IMG/VR virus record: IMGVR_UViG_3300048032_000498 | Location: 1 to 24,679 of that record | Source: a virus | Direction: 5' to 3' (one strand) | Length of the DNA: 24,679 bases | Shown here: positions 7,117-14,017 of the stretch, one piece after another | How the letters are laid out: each line of letters opens with the position of its first letter | Position numbering within the stretch: position 1 is the first letter of the stretch | Program-made: the position numbers and the translations under genes | The notes under the pieces: model-generated | Database searches by the model: none | What the model was told of the DNA's origin: nothing | What the model saw: only the letters and a program-made list of their open reading frames with translations

Positions 7117-7163
7117 TACAATATATGGCCTTTTTTTTGAAAAAAAGTAATATATATTGTATT
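7115..7163. repeat. Large inverted repeat next to the nrdB promoter (operator or terminator candidate)
   Basis: Arms AATACAATATAT (7115-7126) and ATATATTGTATT (7152-7163) are perfect 12-base complements. Between them is a smaller nested inverted repeat of C-T7 and A7-G. The structure starts inside the stop codon of the gene at 7162-7485 and ends against the -35 box of the nrdB promoter. It could terminate the upstream transcript, but no T-run follows the outer stem on the minus strand, so it is not a classic terminator. It could instead be a repressor-binding site or a cruciform. Confidence 0.5.
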
Positions 7164-7485
7164 ATTTTTTAAAATCTTTTGATATTGAATTGGCCGTTGT
7201 TTTTGCACGACCTTTTAAATTTCTATTATCGCCACTTATATTAGATAGTTTATTAATCCTATCTTCTAATTCCTGAATCTTAGCAGCAATTTTTGGATTT
7301 ACTTTTTTCCATGCTTCTGGATCTTGATCAAACCATGTCCATCCATATCTATCACGCAAATAGTCGCATACTTGATCAAATTTTGAATATCCCCACAGAC
7401 CTATTCTAGTATCTCTTATATAAGCTAAACATGCTGCTCCAAGAAGTGCTCCAGCAATGCTAGTATAAATCCATAAGTAATCCAT
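7162..7485 (-). CDS. Small membrane-anchored protein, possibly lysis-associated
   Basis: The 107-residue product has one N-terminal membrane segment (about residues 5-22, WIYTSIAGALLGAACLAYI). A soluble part follows with a Trp/Tyr-rich patch (YLRDRYGWTWFDQDPEAW, 42-59), a helical stretch and a Lys-rich end. No family is recognised. It follows the spanin-like gene pair by three bases with a strong GAGGA ribosome binding site, so it shares their transcript. That neighbourhood suggests lysis or envelope function, perhaps an accessory or a holin-type protein, but one membrane segment alone does not settle this. Transcription probably ends in or near the inverted repeat at 7115-7163. Confidence 0.72.
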   Translation of the reverse strand: MDYLWIYTSIAGALLGAACLAYIRDTRIGLWGYSKFDQVCDYLRDRYGWTWFDQDPEAWKKVNPKIAAKIQELEDRINKLSNISGDNRNLKGRAKTTANSISKDFKK

Positions 7486-7488
7486 TTA

Positions 7489-7893
7489 TTATTCCTCTAT
7501 AGTAACTGCCTTATCCATTGTTTTTTCGCTTTCAATATAATAATTTTTATATGCTTGTATGATTGCTTGTTGTTGACCTATATACATTCTAATATCAGAT
7601 ATATTCAAACCCAATTTTCCATAATCATCTCCAGTTAATCCAAATAAAACTAGATCGTCACCTGTCTTTTTTAGATCATCAAAAACTTCTTCATGATTAT
7701 TTGGTGTTATTGCAACCCATGTTATATCACGTTGATCAATTTGATCTGCTTCTGGTAAAACAAGTTCAGGTCTTTCGACTGGTTTAGTTTTAATCTCTAC
7801 TGTTTCGGGAAGTCTCTTCAAGCTGCTGCAACCGTTCAGGGTCAACAAGAGTATCAAACAACCAAGGGCATTCACGATTAAACGCTTTTCCAT
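7489..7893 (-). CDS. Outer-membrane lipoprotein, o-spanin candidate
   Basis: Starting at the ATG at 7893, the 134-residue product begins MEKRLIVNALGCLILLLTL, then NGC-SS: a basic n-region, a hydrophobic core and a lipobox ending at Cys22. This is a lipoprotein signal sequence. The mature part is Pro-rich at first (KTKPVERPELVLPEA), then has the WVAITPNNHEEVF and NISDIRMYIGQQQAIIQAYKNYY blocks that I recall from spanin-region genes of T4-like phages. A GTG eight codons earlier (7917) is a possible but poorer start. The first 104 bases overlap the i-spanin gene in another frame, the overlapping Rz/Rz1 layout. Spanins fuse inner and outer membranes in the last step of lysis, so the host is Gram-negative. 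Confidence 0.8.
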   Translation of the reverse strand: MEKRLIVNALGCLILLLTLNGCSSLKRLPETVEIKTKPVERPELVLPEADQIDQRDITWVAITPNNHEEVFDDLKKTGDDLVLFGLTGDDYGKLGLNISDIRMYIGQQQAIIQAYKNYYIESEKTMDKAVTIEE

Positions 7894-8299
7894 TTTCTGC
7901 TTCTCTTTCTTTTTCACTTAATGGAGCGCCAGACATTAATTCAAAACATCTTAATGCATTGGCAGTTCCCCTATTAATTAATCTTTCAACTACATCTGGC
8001 TTTTCAGCACCAAGCAAACCAAGATCTAAACTTTCTAATTTCTTTGCAAGTATTTTATTCCGCGTGCGTGTACGGGTCATTTGTTTATTAACGCTTTTTA
8101 ATTCATTGTTAACTGCTTGAATATCAGACTCAAGCGCGCCAATAGTATCTTTTTGAGTCTGTACAGCACCTTCAAGCTTAGCATTGTTTGCTGTTAATAT
8201 TTCTATTTTTGCTTGCATATGATTCCACGTAGCATAGGCTCCATAACCTATAGAGCCTATTAAACCGATTACAAATATCATCATATAAATTTTAAGCAT
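7790..8299 (-). CDS. i-spanin candidate (N-terminal membrane anchor plus coiled coil)
   Basis: The 169-residue product has an N-terminal membrane segment (residues 4-23, IYMMIFVIGLIGSIGYGAYA). A long coiled coil follows at about 30-90 (KIEILTANNAKLEGAV, then DIQAVNNELKSVNKQM, then KILAKKLESLD). A periplasmic C-terminus holds two Cys (C117 and C144). This type II membrane topology with a coiled coil is that of Rz-like inner-membrane spanins. The C-terminal coding part overlaps the start of the lipoprotein gene in a different frame, which strengthens the pairing. It starts directly after the stop of the upstream gene (no gap), with only a weak ribosome binding site, so coupling is likely. Confidence 0.8.
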   Translation of the reverse strand: MLKIYMMIFVIGLIGSIGYGAYATWNHMQAKIEILTANNAKLEGAVQTQKDTIGALESDIQAVNNELKSVNKQMTRTRTRNKILAKKLESLDLGLLGAEKPDVVERLINRGTANALRCFELMSGAPLSEKEREAENGKAFNRECPWLFDTLVDPERLQQLEETSRNSRD

Positions 8300-8608
8300 T
8301 TACTTGCCGTATGCGTGTTTCTTAAATGTAGTTAACAATAGTTCTTTACCTCTATATTTTTTCTTTAAAGTATTAGCTTTTGAACTATTGAGTTTATATC
8401 TACGATCAGTTACTGGAACTTCTTTGACTCTACGCATCATTTCATGACCAAGCGGAATATTATCGTGGCCAGCAACTGGTCCACCGGCACTGATTGAATT
8501 AGCTGGGGCATCTTCTTGAACTTCATCTTTTTTATCATCTTTTTCAAGAGGCTTATAATTCTTTAGAGCCTCTTTCAAAGACTTCATCTGTGCTAGTTTG
8601 TTTTTCAT
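8300..8608 (-). CDS. Small basic phage protein, unknown function
   Basis: The 102-residue product begins MKNKLAQMKSLKEALKNYK, has an acidic-lysine linker with VQED, then a Gly/Pro/Asn segment (APANSISAGGPVAGHDNIPLG, residues 34-54), and ends very basic (KANTLKKKYRGKELLLTTFKKH). I do not recognise a family, although similar Asn/Gly/Ala-rich segments occur in small virion-linked proteins of marine phages. Its ATG overlaps the stop of the nuclease gene (ATGA) and its own stop abuts the i-spanin start, so it sits in one coupled transcript. A DNA-binding or internal virion role would fit the charge, but this is a guess. Confidence 0.7.
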   Translation of the reverse strand: MKNKLAQMKSLKEALKNYKPLEKDDKKDEVQEDAPANSISAGGPVAGHDNIPLGHEMMRRVKEVPVTDRRYKLNSSKANTLKKKYRGKELLLTTFKKHAYGK

Positions 8609-9408
8609 ACCTTCACCTTTGGTTTGATTATTCCTTGAGTTACCATATCTAATCCAATATCAGACTTTTTAGGCACTTTGATAGCTTGACACATTCCTGC
8701 CAAATTCTTGGGCGACGTATTAACCATAAAGATAATTGGATTTGCAGAAAGATATTTATGAGCGGCATCGATATAAGGAGTTTCAACTTCTTTTTTCCAT
8801 CTGGCCGCAAGCTTTGGTATTTTTTTAATGGCCGCCATTTGTTTCTGATTTACACCAGATTTTTCTCTGCCTAAAGCTCCTTTGGGGTCTGCCATATTTT
8901 TAAGTTCGAGGGCTGGACCGACTATTTTTGTCATATCCATAGTGGCACCTAATTTATAGTTAACCATATATCCGTCTCTAGTAAAATTGCCAGCTTTAAT
9001 TTCATAATTTTTACCGTCAACTACTAAATCAACTCCTGCAGAAGAGCCACCACCTAAGTGAGCATCATCTAAAATAAAGAATAACATGGCTTCACCAGGA
9101 CCAACACCTTTAATATCATACTTATGTAATTTTCCAAATGCGGTTGAGTCAATCCTTTTTAATTCCTTTAAAACTGAATTAACTTTGCCTACAGTTGGTT
9201 GACCTTTTATAGTGCCATCCATATCAAACTTTGGAAAATATTTCATATGAAATAAATGTTGAATTTCTTTTTTATATTTTAAAGAAGTAAAATCAGATCC
9301 TTTTAAATTAAATGATGTTAATGTTTGAGCCTTTGCTAAAAATTCTGTATCTAAATCTGAAACTGCCACTGCCGCCATTTCTTTGATATATTTTTTTAGC
9401 GTCATCAT
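8605..9408 (-). CDS. PD-(D/E)XK-type nuclease with capsid-targeting-like N-terminus
   Basis: The 267-residue product begins MMTLKKYIKEMAAVA, a variant of the shared tag with a possible protease cut after Glu10. A PD-(D/E)XK nuclease core follows: a helix Glu106 in GVGPGEAML, Asp127 in AGVDLVVDGKN, and Glu136-x-Lys138 in YEIKAG. This is the metal-binding D...ExK arrangement of restriction and repair nucleases. The C-terminal 80 residues include a Lys-rich patch and an INPIIFMVNT-like strand. If the tag works as in T4, the enzyme would be packed in the head and injected, perhaps to attack host DNA or competing elements. The gene overlaps its upstream neighbour by ATGA and the next gene likewise. 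No methyltransferase partner is present. Confidence 0.75.
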   Translation of the reverse strand: MMTLKKYIKEMAAVAVSDLDTEFLAKAQTLTSFNLKGSDFTSLKYKKEIQHLFHMKYFPKFDMDGTIKGQPTVGKVNSVLKELKRIDSTAFGKLHKYDIKGVGPGEAMLFFILDDAHLGGGSSAGVDLVVDGKNYEIKAGNFTRDGYMVNYKLGATMDMTKIVGPALELKNMADPKGALGREKSGVNQKQMAAIKKIPKLAARWKKEVETPYIDAAHKYLSANPIIFMVNTSPKNLAGMCQAIKVPKKSDIGLDMVTQGIIKPKVKV

Positions 9409-9995
9409 GACATTATTTCCCCTATAGTGATATATACTTTTTGTCTTGTATTTACATGCGTAGCTTCATACACATTTAATCCAAACATTTCACCTACAGG
9501 ATAACAGTCATTTCCAACTCGAATCCAATCTTTTGGTCGTACAACCTCTTCAAATGTGCTATTTACTATTTTATTATTTTTAACTCTATATGATCCTGGA
9601 GCCAATGCACCGCTTTCTAATAAAAACCAACCACTTTGTTCAGATAAAAAATCAAGTGGATCAAGTCCACATTTTTCTGTAATTTGTTTTATTGACTTAT
9701 CAGATAGTTCTAAATTTTCTTTAATAAGATATAAAGCTGCGCCATAACGAGCAATAACTGATTGTCCGCCTGGAGCTTTAGCCATTAAACGCTTAATATT
9801 AAATACTAAACGAATAAATGGTGTATATGCATCTCTTTGCTCTGGATAATCCAGATCGCCAGGTGTTTTAGTACGTTTACCATCTTTATCAATAAGACCT
9901 AATTCAAAGGCCTTTGTTTTTTCAAATGGTGTTACTAATAGAGCTAAAAATCTAAAAGTATATACTAAATCACCAGCCTTTTTAATAAATCCCAT
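9405..9995 (-). CDS. Conserved T4-like phage protein, unknown function
   Basis: The 196-residue product starts MGFIKKAGDLVYTFRFLALL, then VTPFEKTKAFELGLIDKDGK, PFIRLVFNIKRLM and PGGQSVIARYGAALYLIKE. From memory this order is typical of a conserved hypothetical protein in cyanophages and other marine T4-like phages, and the gene lies beside the Q-like neighbour (9999-10367) in those genomes too. No catalytic motif is visible. The C-terminal third is beta-rich (APGSYRVKNN, then VGNDCYPVGEMFGLNVYEAT). It begins three bases after the upstream stop with a weak AGAAAG site, and its TGA overlaps the next ATG. A virion-morphogenesis role is likely given the neighbours, but unproven. Confidence 0.75.
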   Translation of the reverse strand: MGFIKKAGDLVYTFRFLALLVTPFEKTKAFELGLIDKDGKRTKTPGDLDYPEQRDAYTPFIRLVFNIKRLMAKAPGGQSVIARYGAALYLIKENLELSDKSIKQITEKCGLDPLDFLSEQSGWFLLESGALAPGSYRVKNNKIVNSTFEEVVRPKDWIRVGNDCYPVGEMFGLNVYEATHVNTRQKVYITIGEIMS

Positions 9996-9998
9996 TCT

Positions 9999-10367
9999 TT
10001 ATATCTTTCTTAATATTTGTACAATCTTATCATCCATTTCAATATCCACAAAATCAGTTGGCTTAATATGATTTAAAAATATCAAAAATGGTTTTATTAC
10101 TTTCCAATGATCATTATTTAATTTATACTTTAAAATCTTTATGCTTGCGTCAACTCCAAAAACATTAAAAATAATAATAAGATGGTTTAGTATCAATCTA
10201 TCTGCTAATCTTTCAGATTCAATATATCTATTTACTAATCTTTTTACATACTTAAATCTATTCAGATCTTCATAAAACTCCTCGACATCAATACATTTTG
10301 GATTGTAGTAATGCCGAGAAGCAAATATTAGTAAATTGTCATCATTTATTTCATCAAATAATTGCAT
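9999..10367 (-). CDS. Conserved T4-like phage protein, helical, unknown function
   Basis: The 122-residue product reads MQLFDEINDDNLLIFASRHYYNPKCIDVEEFYEDLNRFKY at its start (two blocks, about residues 1-20 and 21-40), then VKRLVNRYIESERLADRLIL and NHLIIIFNVFGVDASIKIL. It is mostly alpha-helical and hydrophobic-acidic with no membrane segment. I recall this as a very conserved small protein of marine T4-like phages, present next to the gene that follows here, but I know no function. Upstream is a 27-base gap with a TATAAATT sequence (10387-10394) that differs by one base from the late box; this could be a weak late promoter. The ribosome binding site is weak. Confidence 0.75.
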   Translation of the reverse strand: MQLFDEINDDNLLIFASRHYYNPKCIDVEEFYEDLNRFKYVKRLVNRYIESERLADRLILNHLIIIFNVFGVDASIKILKYKLNNDHWKVIKPFLIFLNHIKPTDFVDIEMDDKIVQILRKI

Positions 10368-10394
10368 TATGTTTTTATACTTTATTAATTTATA

Positions 10395-10931
10395 TTATTC
10401 TTTTTCTTTTTCCGGCTTTTGGAACATCAACGCATGGGCATGTTCTTTTGCGTTGATATCCATATCATAAGAATAAGATGATTTTGTTACTTTATATTTG
10501 TGACCCTTTTGGCTTTTAAGCGGTAGTTGGATAATTTTTACAAACGGCGATGGGTGAGGATGCGTGCGATCCAAATGAATTTTTCCACCTTTATAATGAA
10601 TTTTAATCGAACCTCTGTTATAATGTGGTTTTTTTGTGGTTCCAACATTTCTATCATCGGCGTGATGAATATAAGATACATAGCCTGAATGAGTGGCCTT
10701 TAAATTTTCAGGCTTGGGCCATTTACTGCTTGAACGAACTATTGCATTAGCAAGATGCCTATGATCATCCTTTTCATTCTTCGCATCGGGGATATGTGGC
10801 GATGAATACCGGTACCGATTTCCCTCGGCCCACTTATCAGCTTCTTGCTCAGCTTTATTGCCTTCTCTTATGTCTTGCAAAAGCGACGCATAAGTTTCTA
10901 TAATTTTTTCATTATCATCATTTGCAAACAT
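10395..10931 (-). CDS. Core-type protein with MFAN-family N-terminal tag, His/Lys-rich
   Basis: The 178-residue product carries the MFANDDNEK N-terminus and ends the tag in TYASLLQDIREGN, shared with the genes at 10956-11285 and 14753-15181. After the tag the sequence is unique: an RYRYSSPHIPDA block, then beta-type segments YVSYIHHADDRNV, GSIKIHYKGGKIHLDR and YKVTKSSYSYDMDINAKEHA. The composition is basic and His-rich. The tag's IRE-G matches the consensus cut site of T4-type prohead protease ([LI]-x-E before G/A/S), so this is probably a packaged internal protein. The body could be a small nucleic-acid or peptide-binding beta domain; no family is recognised. A strong GAGGAGA ribosome binding site precedes the ATG. 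Confidence 0.72.
   Translation of the reverse strand: MFANDDNEKIIETYASLLQDIREGNKAEQEADKWAEGNRYRYSSPHIPDAKNEKDDHRHLANAIVRSSSKWPKPENLKATHSGYVSYIHHADDRNVGTTKKPHYNRGSIKIHYKGGKIHLDRTHPHPSPFVKIIQLPLKSQKGHKYKVTKSSYSYDMDINAKEHAHALMFQKPEKEKE
10861..10931 (-). repeat. MFAN tag repeat, copy 1
   Basis: This 71-base stretch encodes the N-terminal 24 codons of the gene at 10395-10931. It is highly similar to 11215-11285 and clearly related to 15111-15181. Shared words include TTTGCAAA near the start codon and CTTTTGC followed by AGACATA near the far end (minus strand). Confidence 0.8.
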
Positions 10932-10955
10932 TACATTTCTCCTCTTAGGCTTTTT

Positions 10956-11285
10956 TTATAATCCATTACCTTTATCAGTCTTAGGATCAAATCCAACAGT
11001 TTTACTCATGAAATTTGTTACGTGTTCACGGTTTTTTCCTGTAAAAGTATAATGTTCACCAGTCTCTGCTCTACTTTGATCGCGTAGTCTAGTTATCTTT
11101 ATACCGCTTTCCTTAGCCTTAGCCTTTGTCGCTTTCCACTCAGCATGGTCGTCAGGATGATCGCCGCGCATGGGAACCATAAGATCTGGTACATGATGGG
11201 TATACGTATTGTTACCCTCTCGTATGTCTCGCAAAAGCGACGCATAAGTTTTAATAGTTTTTTCGTTATCATTATTTGCAAACAT
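10956..11285 (-). CDS. Small core-type protein with MFAN-family N-terminal tag
   Basis: The 109-residue product begins MFANNDNEKTIKTYASLLRD and IREGN, the second member of the MFAN family. Its body is unique: YTHHVPDLMVPMRGDHPDD, then EWKATKAKAKESGIKITRL, and ends TGKNREHVTNFMSKTVGFD plus a short tail. The middle alternates helix and strand like a small alpha/beta domain, but I recognise no family. It starts inside the stop codon of the 784-residue gene (TAATG) with GAGGAGA upstream, so it is coupled. Downstream, 24 bases separate it from the paralogue at 10395-10931; this tandem pair probably arose by duplication of the tag with different bodies attached. Confidence 0.7.
   Translation of the reverse strand: MFANNDNEKTIKTYASLLRDIREGNNTYTHHVPDLMVPMRGDHPDDHAEWKATKAKAKESGIKITRLRDQSRAETGEHYTFTGKNREHVTNFMSKTVGFDPKTDKGNGL
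11215..11285 (-). repeat. MFAN tag repeat, copy 2
   Basis: This 71-base copy encodes the first 24 codons of the gene at 10956-11285. It is nearly identical to copy 1, 354 bases away, including the ribosome-binding-site region GAGGAGAAAT just upstream of both start codons. The similarity of the leaders means the duplicated unit extends beyond the coding tag. Confidence 0.8.
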
Positions 11286-13639
11286 TATATTTCTCCTCTA
11301 ATGTATTTAGCATACTTATCCATATAGCTTTCGCCTACTACACCAGCATTAGCTGCAGGAGCTTCTGTAGATTTTACTTTATTTTTATCACCAGCAGTTG
11401 GATTTTTATTAGGTGTTGGTGATACTTTTGGAGCTTTTTTAATAGCTTCAGCTGTCTTTTTAGCCGCAACGTTACCATCAAACTCTGGTAGAACATCCGG
11501 ATGAATAGTATGCATATCAACAAATTCTTTTTCAGTCATTGTATTAGGACCAGCCTTATCAGTCCAACGACCTGCTGCCTGTTCATCGTTAGCTTGAGCT
11601 GCAGTTACCGGTGTTGAGTGATGAATTGCAGTTGGCTTAGCGGCTTCTTGAACAGACTTTGCTTTCTTTCTGTTCTCGCTGTTGCGGATCTTCTGGATCT
11701 CAGCACGGGCTGCTTTTTTGGAATTCTTATCGTCTCCATCATATGGATATTTCATACCGCGCTTTTCATATTCGGAGGAGAAGCGATACCTCTGTAGACT
11801 TTTCCTATCTGTTGGAATAAATACTTTTTTTCCAGCGACTTCTTGCACAGATTCACCAGCATAATGAGATGCATTATTTGCACTATTAGATAGTTTTCCT
11901 GCAGCTCTTAATTCTTTTTCTTTCTCTGGGTCCATAGTTTTTACCCTCATTGGCTCAGCTGGTCCACTCCCTTGCCAGCCACCGCGGGGCATACCTTTCA
12001 TTGGGTTATTAATATCGCCCGCGCCTTCTTTAGCCATTTTATCAATAGCCTTTTTAATACCAGCTTTACGATTACTAGCCTTATCTGAAGCACGGTTTGA
12101 TTTTTTAAAATTCTTGTCCATTACTCCAGGGTTTTTAGCTGCCATTCCACGCTTTTCATATTCGGTGGCGAAGCGGCTTTGTGTATCTACATCATCCATA
12201 GCTTTTTTGGCATAACTACTAAGAGTTTCCTTGCTCACTTCATTGATTTTAGCGGCGCGATCTTCTTGTATATCAACCCGAATATCTTCAACCATATTAC
12301 TAACACGATCCATAACAGATTCTTTTTGTGGACTATTGCCATGGCCATGCTTACGTAAATGTTCAAGATCATCTTTCGTAATTTTATCTCTTGGCGGAGT
12401 TTGTTTTGCTATTTTCTCTTGGCCAGGTGAAAGTTTAATATTAGCATCAACCCTCGCTTTTATGCGAGCTCGGTCTTTTGGTGATACCATACTACCATAG
12501 CCTTCATCAACCTCAACAGATTCCCAAGGAGCTTTAGCTACAGACACTTTATCTTTTGATTTAGCCATTCTTGCCGCTTTATCAAAATCGCGCTGCTGCT
12601 GTTTTGTACCAGGTCTAACAGGTGCAGTATCTGCTCCTTTTGCTGGAATTGACCTTTGATCATTTGCCATATTTCTATCATTATCTCCAGCTTTTGGTTG
12701 TTTACGTGAAGCTTTTAATAGTTTTTTATCATCAGGATATTTCCGTGACGATACCATCGTCGTGCCGCCTGTGCCACCACCACCGCCGCAAGCTTCTGCA
12801 ACCATTGCTTCAGCTTGATCTAATGTATAGCCCTGATCGATAAGTGCTAATACATCGTCTACATTTACTGATTCGTTATAAGATGCATGCAATTTACCAT
12901 CTCCTTCTTTTTTTGATAGGCTTACTCGATCACCGCCATATAATTCGCTTGCAGCGCCTTGGCCTAAATGATCAATTGCTAAACTATGAATTTTTTCTCT
13001 AGGTTCAGTGTCCAGTTCATCAGCGTGATCTCTGGCTTGATCCCAGTTACCGGCTTTAACATGTTTTGCATGATCTGCGAAATCTTTATGATCCATATGA
13101 TCTTTGCCGATTTCTTTACAATAATCCATAAGACCTTTATGGAAGGCGGCTTGACGTGCAGCACCTTCTTGTAAATCTGTTGATTCATCAATTTCTTCTG
13201 GTTTATCGTGAGTGTATCCCATCTTTTTCATACGCAAATGATCTTCTTCTTTTTCGGCCTTATAACCTTTACCAGTTTTCGGATCATACATCATATGTGG
13301 CTCAAACTTATCTTCTTTATCTTCACTAACCTTTGTACCTTCTTGATCATTTTTATCATCACCAGTATAAGCTTTAAACTTATCTTGATCATCACCGTCA
13401 TCTTTTTTATTAATAGCTTTTTTCACAGCTTTTCTTTTGTTATGAAGATATTCATCAGAGCTATCTTCATCACCATCATTATCGATGTCTTTATCATCGC
13501 GATCTTCGTGATCACCTTCTAATTCTTCAGGGTCTACTTTATCTAAAGTCTTAGCATGATTCTTCTTTGCTTCAGTATTTTTTTTCTCGACCATCTCAAG
13601 ATATGCCAAGCCTATGCTATTTAAATCTTTCGTTTCCAT
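11285..13639 (-). CDS. Large acidic modular core-type protein with EF-hand-like loop and ESV-type repeats
   Basis: The start at 13639 has GGAG seven bases upstream; an ATG four codons earlier (13651) lacks one. The product (784 aa) is modular. Near residue 51 is an EF-hand-like loop (DIDNDGDEDSSD, fitting D-x-D-x-D-G). Near 256-285 a VDDVLALIDQGYTLDQAEAM helix pair precedes a glycine linker. Two copies of a RF-x-x-EYEKRGM block follow (about 489 and 620), and it ends ESYMDKYAKYIRGEI. Short [EK]S-type peptides punctuate it (ESTDLQEG, ESVEVDEG, ESVQEV, KSVQEA), several fitting [LIV]-x-E cut sites. It lacks a recognised enzyme domain. A late promoter lies 38 bases upstream. It may act as scaffold or polyprotein-like prohead core, by analogy with T4 gp22 and the internal proteins. 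Confidence 0.75.
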   Translation of the reverse strand: METKDLNSIGLAYLEMVEKKNTEAKKNHAKTLDKVDPEELEGDHEDRDDKDIDNDGDEDSSDEYLHNKRKAVKKAINKKDDGDDQDKFKAYTGDDKNDQEGTKVSEDKEDKFEPHMMYDPKTGKGYKAEKEEDHLRMKKMGYTHDKPEEIDESTDLQEGAARQAAFHKGLMDYCKEIGKDHMDHKDFADHAKHVKAGNWDQARDHADELDTEPREKIHSLAIDHLGQGAASELYGGDRVSLSKKEGDGKLHASYNESVNVDDVLALIDQGYTLDQAEAMVAEACGGGGGTGGTTMVSSRKYPDDKKLLKASRKQPKAGDNDRNMANDQRSIPAKGADTAPVRPGTKQQQRDFDKAARMAKSKDKVSVAKAPWESVEVDEGYGSMVSPKDRARIKARVDANIKLSPGQEKIAKQTPPRDKITKDDLEHLRKHGHGNSPQKESVMDRVSNMVEDIRVDIQEDRAAKINEVSKETLSSYAKKAMDDVDTQSRFATEYEKRGMAAKNPGVMDKNFKKSNRASDKASNRKAGIKKAIDKMAKEGAGDINNPMKGMPRGGWQGSGPAEPMRVKTMDPEKEKELRAAGKLSNSANNASHYAGESVQEVAGKKVFIPTDRKSLQRYRFSSEYEKRGMKYPYDGDDKNSKKAARAEIQKIRNSENRKKAKSVQEAAKPTAIHHSTPVTAAQANDEQAAGRWTDKAGPNTMTEKEFVDMHTIHPDVLPEFDGNVAAKKTAEAIKKAPKVSPTPNKNPTAGDKNKVKSTEAPAANAGVVGESYMDKYAKYIRGEI
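11753..11785 (-). repeat. EYEKRGM coding repeat, copy A
   Basis: These 33 bases inside the large acidic gene encode RF-x-x-EYEKRGM and match 12143-12175 at 29 of 33 positions. DNA-level identity is higher than needed for the protein alone, so the duplication seems fairly recent. Confidence 0.75.
12143..12175 (-). repeat. EYEKRGM coding repeat, copy B
   Basis: This is the second copy of the 33-base coding repeat, 390 bases from copy A, in the same frame. Flanking sequences after the repeat are both Lys/Asn/Ser/Ala-rich but diverged. Confidence 0.75.
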
Positions 13640-13677
13640 TTTTGTCTCCATTTATACAAGCTTGGATATTATAGTTC

Positions 13678-13685
13678 TATTTATA
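13678..13685 (-). promoter_or_regulatory. Late promoter box TATAAATA
   Basis: TATAAATA on the minus strand in the 63-base gap between the tail-anchored protein gene and the large acidic gene, 38 bases from the chosen ATG at 13639. The spacing is the same as at 1673-1680. A partial second copy (TATAAATG) overlaps the unused upstream ATG. Confidence 0.65.
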
Positions 13686-13702
13686 TAATTTTTTTATTGA
13701 AT

Positions 13703-13990
13703 TTACATCATTCCAAAATGAGCAATTGCAGATCCAATAGCCGCAACAATCATAGCCCAAAATAACTTATTAATCACGTGAACGGTATTCGCGTTTTCAT
13801 TTACTTTTCTTTCAATACAATCAAGCTTCTCCGAAAATTTATTCATTCTATTCCAAGAGTCATCTCTATACTTATTATAAGCATCCATTTTTTCTTCGAA
13901 TCTAGCTATATTTACTAGAGCGTCTGTTAGTTTATCGATTTTTTCTTCGATTCTATCCAACCGTTTTTCCGATCTATCGTCTGTGACCAT
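13703..13990 (-). CDS. Coiled-coil protein with C-terminal membrane anchor
   Basis: The 95-residue product begins MVTDDRSEKRLDRIEEKIDK and is a continuous charged coiled coil to about residue 70 (heptads such as KLTDALVNIARFEEKMDAY). It then has one membrane segment (VINKLFWAMIVAAIGSAIAH, about 72-91) and ends FGMM. This coiled-coil-plus-tail-anchor layout resembles XhlA-type and other small phage membrane proteins linked to holins. No lysozyme gene is nearby, although spanin-like genes lie about 5.4 kb downstream on the same strand. It may be a lysis accessory or a membrane tether; the sequence does not decide. GGA lies about nine bases before the ATG. Confidence 0.72.
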   Translation of the reverse strand: MVTDDRSEKRLDRIEEKIDKLTDALVNIARFEEKMDAYNKYRDDSWNRMNKFSEKLDCIERKVNENANTVHVINKLFWAMIVAAIGSAIAHFGMM

Positions 13991-14017
13991 ATGGGTATTC
14001 CAGTTCTATACTACTAA

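Noticed and set aside
13208-13522. Plus-strand frame encoding a very hydrophobic 104-residue protein
   Set aside because: It is the antisense of the Asp/Lys/Glu-rich part of the acidic core gene; such codons read backwards give Phe/Ile/Leu/Ser, so the hydrophobicity is an artefact.
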